DNA of 64,000 nt, from NCBI GenBank assembly GCA_001051155.2, contig JYIP02000005.1, forward strand, positions 620,001-684,000, read 5' to 3'. This stretch comes from Chrysoporthe austroafricana. Its lineage: Eukaryota > Ascomycota > Sordariomycetes > Diaporthales > Cryphonectriaceae. The notes below the pieces were generated by a model, which was not told the DNA's origin, searched no databases, and was given only the letters and a program-made list of their open reading frames with translations. The position numbers were made by a program, and so were the translations under genes. Below, one piece after another: positions 56,116-64,000 of the stretch (position 1 is its first letter; each line of letters begins with the position of its first letter).

Positions 56116-57784
56116 CTACAGAAACGGCAGGGTACCATCCACCTCGTCCCTCCAGGCCCTCATGCCCCCCTTAATGTCCCCGATCCACCGGCCATCCCGA
56201 CCCAGGCCGAGGTCGATCAGCTGCTTCGCCACCAGCTGGGAGTCGTTGCCCACCCTGCAGACGACATAAATCGGCTGATCGCCTGCCCGTACGCCCACCG
56301 GCACCCAGTCAGGCCAGGTGGCATCGCCCGCGCCGCCGGCTGCCGCACCCTTCCTCCTCGCGGTGCCCTGAATCCTCGAGTACGGCACGTTGACGGCGCC
56401 CTCGATGCTGGCGATCTCGAACAGCTCCGGCTCTCTGACGTCAAGCAGGACGTGGGCCCCCTGGCCCGGGCCCCGGAGCAGGCTGCTGTACTCGGCGGCG
56501 CTGACCCTCTGCTCGTCTTCGAGCACCCCGACCGGGGCCGCCGCCCCGCCGCAGAAGGCGAGGTAGTCCAAGCCGCCGCCACGGAGCGTGTCGAGGGTCA
56601 GCCTCACGGCGCTCCCCTCCCCGCAGGCGAAGCAGTCCCTCCGCCGCGGCCGCATCCTCACGGACCTGAAGCTCGGCGCCCCGGGCGCGGCTCCCGAGAA
56701 CAGGAGCAACGTGGGCGAGGGCACGGTGGCGGCACTGCTCGTGGAGGCTCCATCATCTAGCCCCGCCGGCGCTGGGGGTCTCGGGACGTGGAGGCCGGCC
56801 GCGATGACCTTGATGGCCTCCAGGGCCTGCAGCACGCCCATGACGCCGACGACGGGGCCCAGGATGCCGCCCTCGCCGCAGCTCACGACGGCCTCCGGGG
56901 GCGGCGGGCGGGGGAAGACGCACCTGTAGCAGGGGGACGCCGCCTCGGGACCGAGGGCGCCCTGGGGCGCGGGAGGGGTGTTGAGCAGGATGAGTTGGCC
57001 GTCAGTGCGCAGCGCCGAGGCCGAGACGAGGGGCTTCTGCAGGAGGACGCAGATGTCCGAGATGAGGTAGCGGCTGGTCGGGTGGTCGGTGCAGTCGAGG
57101 ACGAGGTCGTAGCCGCTGACGATGTCCTCTGCGTTCTCCGGCGACAGGTGCTCGCGGTGAGGTATGTATGTAGGCAGGGGATTGAGCCTGTCGATGCGTC
57201 AGCATCTGCGCTTCCCTGCGTGGAGGAGAGGCCAGAGGAGGGTGAGACACATACCCCCTACAGTACTCGACGAGGCTGTCGACCTTGAGCATCCCGACCC
57301 TGGATGTGCTATGGGCAATCTGTCGGTGCAGGTTCGAGGGCTCCACGACGTCTCCGTCCACGACCCCCAGCGTTCCCACGCCGGCGCCGGCGAGGTATGC
57401 CGCGGCCGGGCAGCCGAGGCCCCCAGCCCCGACGATAAGGACCTTGGAGGCCTTGAGCCTGCGCTGCCCTGGGCGGATGTCAGCTGCCTTTTCTCCTTAT
57501 TGATCACATCCGGCACGACAGAGGGACTGACCATGGATGCCGACCTGCGGCAGGATGAGCTGTCTGCCGTAGCGCTCGTACTCGTCCGCGCCCAGAGGCC
57601 ACCTCCACGCCGAGTGGCCATTTAGGTCTCTGGGAGCTGTTGGCTCCGCCGAGGCTGCTTCTTCTCCTCCTCCTCCAGTCTCAGCCTCGACCTGGGCAAG
57701 CTGCTCCCTCAGAGCCCTGAGCTCGGCCTCAGCCCTCGAGATCTGCTCGCGCAGCTGCTCTGCGCTCTTCCTAGCCGGCTCCAT
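56116..57784 (-). CDS. UBA4: Adenylyltransferase and sulfurtransferase Uba4 (MOCS3-type)
   Basis: Uba4 activates the ubiquitin-like Urm1 by C-terminal adenylation and thiocarboxylation, supplying sulfur for tRNA wobble-uridine thiolation and urmylation; in fungi the same type also serves molybdopterin synthase. Exons 57784-57532, 57468-57255 and 57187-56116 (all GT-AG, phases closed) give 512 residues. In order: an N-terminal coiled coil ([18 protein letters not shown]); the [14 protein letters not shown] entry; the ATP-binding GAGGLG (98-103); the [13 protein letters not shown] and [14 protein letters not shown]1 blocks; a PCYRC motif (Cys242, Cys245); the CFAC second metal pair; and a C-terminal rhodanese domain with [13 protein letters not shown] and the persulfide-carrying Cys466 in VVCRVGNDS. 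The sequence ends [17 protein letters not shown], as in the family. Start ATG 57784 opens the coiled coil directly. No missing key residue was seen. Confidence 0.95.
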
Positions 57785-58253
57785 GCGTGTCCCCCTCGGT
57801 CGCTCTTATTCCAAATTACAGCAGGGATCTGGCGCAAGGTGGGCTGGTAGGTAAGGTGGTGGGTGAGGAAGGCTGAACGACGGGGATGTTGAGATGCCCC
57901 GCCAGGCCCAGACAGGCTGACAAGGCTGGCTGGCAGTGGATGTGGGGGCTGTACCGTACTGTTCAGTACCCTGTACTGCTCGGCAGTTGGTGCAGTGGTG
58001 CGCTGCACACGGACATGGAGCGCCTGTGGGCACCCCGGCCTAGCGCCCGCTGATCGCCTGTAGGATCGTGGGACCCTGGGCGGGGATCCCTGCTAGCAGT
58101 GCTACTCAGGCAGCTGGCCACTAAAATTTTTGGCGGGGGGAGCCAGGCCTCAGCCTTGACACACGACATCCTAACTCTCATCACTTTCACATGGGACACG
58201 ACGCCCTCGCCCCGATCCCATCACCACAGCGTCGCCCATAGGAGCAATACACC
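57785..58253. other. Bidirectional promoter region of UBA4 and SLX9
   Basis: A 469-bp divergent spacer containing the start regions of both genes. GTAC/CAGTAC-rich words occur around 57953-57980. No gene here. Confidence 0.5.
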
Positions 58254-58986
58254 ATGGTAAGAGGACACTCTCGGCCCCTCCGTCTCCTCCCCCTTGTGCT
58301 CGGACAACCTAGCAATTAACAACCACCCACCCATCCAGGCCCCGGTAGCCCCGACCAAGCGCAAGTCCCTCCGCCTCAAGGCGACCGAGCGCCTCGCCAA
58401 CCCGCTGGCCCCGCGCAAGGTGCACCGGCCCGAGTCCGCCGTGACCGACGGCTTCCTCGACACCAAGGCCGACCGCGCGCGCATCCGGCACGCCGCCTTT
58501 GTCTCGCGCATCGCCAAGCCCGGGACCACCACCGCGACCAAGGCCAGCCGGAAGAACGCGCGGCGGCACGCGCGGCGCCGCGACGCCACGGCCACCGTCG
58601 CCCTCGGCGCCCTCGCCGACGCCCTCCCCGAGCTCACCGAGGACGAGCGCCGCGCCGGCGCCGCCGAGCTGGGCGGGCGCGTGCGCCACCGGAGCCTGGG
58701 GAGCCGGCCCGGCGCCCTCAAGAAGAAGGAGCGCGTCGTGCGCGGCGAGATGGAGCGGTTCGGCGCCAGCCTGGCGCAGCTCGCGGGCGTCCGGGAGGCT
58801 GCGCCCGCGCAGCAGCCGGCGGCGCCAGCGGCAGACACGGAGATGGCGGGGGCCGGGGCGGCCGCGCCGCCACCGACACCGAGCGCCTCGGCCAACAGGT
58901 TCGCGGCGCTGAGGGGGTTCATATCGGCGACTATGGAGCAGAATCCCGCTTTTGCGAACAGGGCTACGGGGGCGAACGCAAGCTGA
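58254..58986 (+). CDS. SLX9: Ribosome biogenesis protein Slx9
   Basis: Slx9 assists maturation and export of the small ribosomal subunit precursor in the nucleolus. Exon 1 is only the ATG (58254-58256); an 82-nt GT-AG intron follows (GTAAGA...ATCCAG), and exon 2 (58339-58986) carries the rest: 216 residues beginning M-APVAPTKRKSLRLKATERLANP. This start is preferred to reading through the intron, because the intronic frame has no comparable start in context and MAPVAPTKRKSLR is the usual N-terminus of this family. Features: a basic N-terminus, the conserved FVSRIAKPG segment (about 65-73), SRKNARRHARRRD, an Ala/Glu helix, LKKKERVVRGEMERFGASLAQL and a final NRFAALRGFISATMEQNP block. The Ala/Pro-rich linker before the end is low complexity. 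Divergent from UBA4. Confidence 0.85.
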
Positions 58987-59974
58987 AGGTCTGCCCCGTG
59001 GGAAGGAAGTAAAGACGCGCTCTCGCTCGCAATATACATCGGGGGAGGGCATACATGATAGCGGGCCTGGGAATGTTCCGAATGTTCACAGGTCGTTGCT
59101 GACTCCCAGGCCCCACCATGTCCGATTATGGGCCTCATTGGAACAGGCTCCACACTGGGCCAACTCACAGACACTCAAACACAAGCGATTGATTGATGTG
59201 CCTTTTGGAAGAATATGTTGCCAGGAATAGCTCCAAGCATGCTCTTTAGCGGCCAGAAGAGGAGCAGGCAGGTCAACGCGGGTAGACATGACATGGCACG
59301 GATGGCAGGGCCAGCAGAGCTAGCAGGGACCCAGTATCTAGTCCAGTCAGAAGGGCGATCAAGGCCTGCCATTCATTCGTGTTCTACCTTTGCAATGCCC
59401 TATCCTGAACTAGGGTATCCAGGCTCGTGTCATCGTCAGAGGCAACCTGAAAATTGCAAAATCTTGCACACTCCTTCATGACTGTGGCGTAAACAAACGC
59501 CTAACCCGACGCCGGTGGTCAAATAGTGGAAGCATCCCTGAAAAGTCTCCCCTCGACCTCGCCAGTACTCTCGCGGCTGTTGGGCTCATCCGCGCATGCC
59601 GCTACGCCTATGGGGAGGGGGGAAGGCAGTACCTAACCTATACAGAGGATGCGTTGTTCAGACCACGCGTGTCCCATTCCCAAGCGTCGCTGACCTTCCG
59701 AGATTCCGCCCAACGCCTCTGCTTGCCCATCGTTGCACCATTCCCGCAATCCCTCCGTCTCATGAACGCCTGCTGCCGTGTAATGCTAATCCCTGTGCTG
59801 TCCGGGCTGTGCATAGACCAAGATGTCTGTGTCGTTACTTCGTCCCGTGCCGTCTCTGTAGCTGAGCCGTCCGTCCGTCGGGCCGGCGGCACACACACAA
59901 GGGTGTGCTGCCATGCGCCGCCGGTGGTACCTCGTCGTGCCGTGGTGCGATGTGGCCACCCGCGGGACCGCTCA
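58987..59974. other. Convergent intergenic region
   Basis: 3' flanks of SLX9 and the deneddylase gene; no supported coding region or repeat. Confidence 0.5.
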
Positions 59975-61490
59975 CTAGTCGATCCGCGGCGCACCCTCGC
60001 TTTTGGCGAACGGGCTGGCGCTCCGCCGCCTCTCGCCCTCCTTGCGCAGGCTCTCGATGATCTTGGTCATCTCCTTGCGGGCGCCGCCGGCGTCGATCAT
60101 CTTGTTGCTCATGCTCATGCTGACCTTCTCGCGGGCGTTAGCGTTGAGGAGCCGCTTGACGAGCAGGTGGCGCATGAGGATGCAGACGAAGACGCCGCAG
60201 TCGTTGCCGTTCTCCTGCTGGGGGCAGTCGCTGATGGCCTGGTGGCGCAGGGGCATGCCGAGCAGCTTAGACAGCTGCTGCGTGGCGCGCTCGCCGTCGA
60301 TGTTGTTGGCGCCGCCCAGCGAGTCGTAGTGGAAGGCGACACCGTCGATCTTGCTGACCAGGAGCAGGGACCAGTGCGAGCCGTCGGGCTGGGTGCGCGA
60401 GGCGGCGTCGTTGATGGGCAGGAAGATGTGCGTGACCTTGGACATGTCGGGCAGGACGGGCCGGAGCTGTCTGGGGTCTTGCTCACGCATGAGGAGGTAG
60501 GTCATGGACGGGCGGAGGAGGCAGATGCGGGCCTGGGGGTACTTGGGGAGGATCTCGCGCTCGAGCCACCTGCAAGGAAGAGAGGTTCGTTAGCCGGAAG
60601 GCCAAGGTGAAGAGGGGAGCTCAGACGGGAACGAACTCCTCCCAGAAAGCGATGTTCTACACGGGATCGTCAGCATGCCATCAGACAGAGTGGTCATGTT
60701 CATGAGGGTTCTTGTGTGTGTGAACGCACGTTGTCCGTCAGCCAATCATTTCTCAGCGCCTTGATATCCTCGAACGTGACTATCATATGTCAGCGATCGG
60801 GGACACAGAGGAATAACTCAGGAGGAACGGCATACGGCAGACGTCGTGATCTATATGAAACATATGTCAGCAAGAACTGGTGGCACAAGACGACAGCGGG
60901 TACTCACAGGAAAGGTAGGGCGAGGTGGGCGAGAGCTGTCCGCCGCTGGCATTAGTATACAACATCCTCGAGCTGGCTCTGGTGGCCCTGGCGCCGAAGC
61001 GCCGAAGGTCATCCAAGACTTCATCGTTGTCATCGGGAACAGAATCATCGCTGGAAGGAGGAGTGTTGGTGGAGCGAGAAGTAGAAGGTGCAGAACGGGT
61101 GGAGCGGGTGGTAGGAGAAGAGAGGGACGAGCCGGTAGAAGTCGAAGCTCGGCGGCTGTTGGCCCGCCCAGGCCTCTGTAGACCGGACGTGCTGGGCCTG
61201 GTCTTCTTGGTGATCCTGCCAGCCCCGCGGTGCTGAGGGCCTAAAGCCTTGCGCACGAACTTGTCCTCGGCGGCCCAGCTGACGGAGGCCTCCCAGTCGT
61301 AGACGTCGTCGCCGACGAGCAGGGACTCGGTCCCTGAACGGCTGGTGTAGGGAGACAGGACTGGAGTAGAAGAGAGGACGGGCGCCACAGAGACGTGCTC
61401 TGGAGCAAACCCGGGATCTGACTCTGAACCGAACTTTAGAGCGCTTACAGTTTCGCCGAAGCGGCGAGCAACTCTGTCCCTGAACGGCAT
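59975..61490 (-). CDS. denA: DEN1/SENP8-type deneddylase (Ulp1-family cysteine protease)
   Basis: This C48-family protease is predicted to remove the ubiquitin-like modifier Nedd8 from proteins. Five exons: 61490-60908, 60850-60836 (15 nt), 60779-60730, 60656-60637 (20 nt) and 60569-59975. All introns are GT-AG (donors GTGAGT, GTATGC, GTGCGT, GTTCGT) and give 420 residues. The small exons rebuild the family block YHDVCLTFEDIKALRNDWLT followed by DNNIAFWEEWLERE. The catalytic set is visible: His288 (GSHWSLLL), Asp305 (FHYDSL), Gln near 341 and Cys347 (GNDCGVF). The first 190 residues are Ser/Thr-rich and probably disordered. ATG 61490 (MPFRDRVARRFG) is the first Met. The same frame stays open to about 62063 without an ATG, so an upstream exon cannot be ruled out. 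DEN1 is preferred over SUMO protease Ulp1 because of the NNIAFWEE and LRPSMTYLLM blocks. Confidence 0.9.
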
Positions 61491-63659
61491 CTTGAACCTT
61501 GTCCTGGACGTCGACGCCGTCGTCGTCGTCGAGAATGTAGATGTGGGTGTGGATGTTGGCGCAGGTATGCTCGGGTGGTAGTGATGGAAGGAGGACGCAG
61601 TCGACTCAGGCGACGTGGGAGGGGTGAAGTCGTGTCGTCGGGCTCTTCCGAGAGACGAGATGGAATCGTCGCCGGAGGAGGAGGAGAAGAAGAGGGGGGT
61701 CAAGGGGTGGCTCTCGTGTGAGGATCGTGAATGGCCCGAGACGGAAGGTCGAGGCGTGGTCGAGGAGGGCCAGGGTCGGCGGGCCCCACTGCGAGTGCTG
61801 TTATGTCGAGGGCTGCTGGTGCTGGTGCTGCTGGTGGTGCTGCTGCTGTGTGGGCTGCCCGTGCCGGTCTTCCGCGGGCGGTGCGTGAAGACTGTGATGA
61901 TGTTGCGCGTGGCGCCTGCTGGCGGGGGCGAGGGCGGAGGAGGCGATTGCGAAGACGTAGGGGTGTACGTCAAGGCAGGGCTCCCAGCGCCTGTGACTGT
62001 GCCTGTACCTGCAACGCCCGAGCCGAGCCGCCTTTTGGTCGAGTGGGTCAAGAGGTCAGTCAGGTCAGGTCAGGCGAGGCGAGGCGAGGCCAGGCCAAGC
62101 CAGGTTGACTAGGAAGTATGATGCAGCGCGGAAGAAATGGAACGGTAGGGGAATGAGGGGGGCAGCGGTTGGTGCGAAGATCTCGCAGTACGGGCTGCAG
62201 ACAGGAATGCTGCCCTGCCGTGTCTGGCGGTGGGCGACAGCTCACAGCAAACGGGCGGCCGAGAGGAGAAAGTGATGCGGTGGTCAGAATGCTGGCCCGT
62301 CTGGAGCCTGGTTTCCAGAAGGAGGCCTGACGAGCTTGGGACTGAAGTCAAGCGAACTGCGGGGCTCTGGCAAAGACGATCGCGGCGAAGTCAACGGTCT
62401 AATTAGACAAGGGCGGCGGCGTGTTGGGTGGGGAGGGGCGCGGCAGTCACAAGCCCTCAAGCCCTCAAGCCCTCCAGCCCTCCCTCCCCACGTCCAGGGC
62501 GCGCCCGTCCCAGCTCGAACAATAGAACAGCTCGCAGCGCAATGGGGAGCAAGGAAATGCAGACGCCATTGGCTGGAGATGCGACCGAACGCGGAGCACG
62601 ATATAGGATCAAAGACAGATGGGACAGATGGATCTGACAGGTATCATATTGGGAGATCGCACTCACCATGGCTCTCCGCCGTGGTCTCCAGCAATGCTGC
62701 GCGTTGTCATTTCTTTTCTCTTGCAAGGCCCGCCTTGCCTCCGCCCTATCGTCTGGGGAGCCTCGACGTGTGGGTTAAGGAGGAACTGCAGTTAGGACGA
62801 CAGGGAAGAGGATCGATCACAAACACAAACGCACCCCAGGATCGTGATATCACACAAGCTGGCGAGCCGTTCAGTGCGACGAAGTACAGATGCCGCCCGA
62901 GGCAATGTTGGGTGACGTAGGACATGGAAGCTCTCTGGCGAGACCCCAGGACGGAGGAGGAGGATGACCACCACCACTAACCAACACACCGCTCTCTGCA
63001 CCCCCCCCCCCGGCCCTAGAATCTTGGGCCTCCCTAGCACGCCAGCTCTGGACATTCTTCCATCCTTCTGCTCGGCATACTTGCATCCTCCCGATGCGCG
63101 CGCCCGGCTGCAACCTTGGAACCTTAAATTATGCACCGCCACATCGAGTCTAGACCTTGAAATCCCTGCCTGAGGCTCAAACCTCCCTACGCGACCCAGC
63201 ATCGGCTCACGACTGCTAATGACCTGGGAGGCTTAAGGTCACGGATCTCTGGCGTGGCTATAATTCAAAACCCACGGTACTCTCGAAACACTTAGTTCGT
63301 TTGCTCATATGTCTCCATGTCAGTTGGTGTCGTACATCAGGCCGGCGGCGCATAGCACGGAAAGTCATCGTCGACACGCTGCGAGATGGGCCTGGATGGT
63401 CTTGATCGACTTGTGGGAACCAAGGCTTGTTTCCGAGATACCTAGCAAAGCCACGATCTGCAAATAGCAAGTCACTATTTCCTTCTTAATTACTCTTCCC
63501 AGCCCCAATTTAAATGCATGACTGATTCGACCATCGTAACCGTGTCAAAAGGCCCAAAAGATGACACCAATATAGAAGCTCCGCCAGCAAAGTGTTCCGT
63601 ACCACTCGGTTCCGAGACAACACCTGCGGCATCCATGCCGCGCCATGATATGTTTCATG
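61491..63659. other. Intergenic 2.2 kb upstream of the deneddylase
   Basis: From 61491 to about 62063 the deneddylase frame remains open (Ser/Thr/Pro-rich, no ATG), probably leader sequence. Further right are GGCGA/GGCCA repeats (62070-62105), CCCTCAAG units (62452-62485) and a C11 run near 63001. No gene supported. Confidence 0.5.
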
Positions 63660-64000
63660 TTAGGCCGGATGGGCCGTGAGCTTGAGGGCCTGCAGATTGG
63701 CCGCAAGAGATCCGACGCGCTGACGTACACCCTCGCACGCGTCGATATAGTCGAGTCGGCTCTGTTCGTATTGTTGAATGAGCTGACGCCGCTCATCCTG
63801 GTGGGCCTTTGAGATGCTCCATACGATCTTGTTGCCATCAACCCTGTAGTTCTCGACAACGTCAAGTATCGGGTCCTCTCTCGCCTTCAGCTCTCGGAGG
63901 GCGCTCTTGTTATGTGTGAGCTACATTCAAGAAAGTGCGGTCACAAAAGGGTCAGCTTACCTCAACGATACGATGCATGACACCTGCAAGGCTCTCAGAA
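63660..64000 (-). CDS. 3' end of an unrecognised gene (truncated by the window edge)
   Basis: Two exons at the C-terminus: 64000-63961 (partial) and 63920-63660, joined by a very short 40-nt intron (GTAAGC, CTGAC, TGTAG) in phase. The visible 100 residues (SESLAGVMHRIVE, then LTHNKSALRELKAREDPIL... to SLAANLQALKLTAHPA) are charged and helical, with a heptad-like pattern suggesting a coiled coil. No family recognised. The start lies beyond 64000. Confidence 0.5.

Noticed and set aside
60570..60660. Frameshift in the deneddylase gene
   Set aside because: An apparent phase error vanished when the donor GTTCGT at 60636 was used, which yields the family sequence FWEEWLERE.

Overview
The window is nuclear DNA from a filamentous ascomycete (Pezizomycotina, most likely Sordariomycetes). 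The evidence is short spliceosomal introns (about 40-190 nt) with GT...CTGAC/CTAAC...AG signals, intron-split genes on both strands, fungal-only families (swollenin, AA9 LPMO, F-box proteins, a fungal-type N-terminal domain) and many GC-rich microsatellites. I assign no species. All exon limits were worked out by reading frames and splice signals by hand; no transcript or database search was available.

Layout. (1) 1-18.4 kb is GC-rich and rich in simple repeats. It carries a delta-12-type fatty-acid desaturase (+), glycogen debranching enzyme GDB1 (+), a single-pass membrane protein (-) and a six-exon GH13_5-type intracellular alpha-amylase (+), with 3-4 kb intergenic tracts full of microsatellites. 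(2) 19.4-26.8 kb holds two secreted cellulose-active proteins, an AA9 lytic polysaccharide monooxygenase (-) and a swollenin with an N-terminal CBM1 (-). They flank a three-exon gene (+) that joins a fungal helical N-terminal domain to a WD40-like propeller. (3) 27.5-53.7 kb is sparser and less GC-rich. It has an F-box protein with a 30-bp-repeat N-terminus, a prolyl aminopeptidase, several proteins I do not recognise, the eroded remains of what looks like a CorA-like membrane-protein gene, a Ser/Thr-rich single-pass protein, an RRM-like protein and a chromodomain protein. (4) An extremely A/T-rich block of about 280 bp (near 54 kb) marks the return to GC-rich housekeeping DNA: PAM17 (mitochondrial import motor), UBA4 (tRNA thiolation/urmylation E1), SLX9 (ribosome biogenesis), a DEN1/SENP8-type deneddylase and the 3' end of one more gene at the right edge.

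How the genes relate. GDB1 and the GH13_5 amylase both act on alpha-glucan or glycogen and lie 5.5 kb apart. The AA9 enzyme and swollenin both attack crystalline cellulose outside the cell. UBA4 and the deneddylase both belong to ubiquitin-like modifier pathways. I found no prokaryotic-style operon, CRISPR array, rRNA or convincing tRNA. The most unusual observations are the micro-exons (24 and 21 nt in the amylase, 15 and 20 nt in the deneddylase), the first coding exon of SLX9 that is exactly the start codon, the AT island, and the propeller gene between two cellulose-degradation genes.
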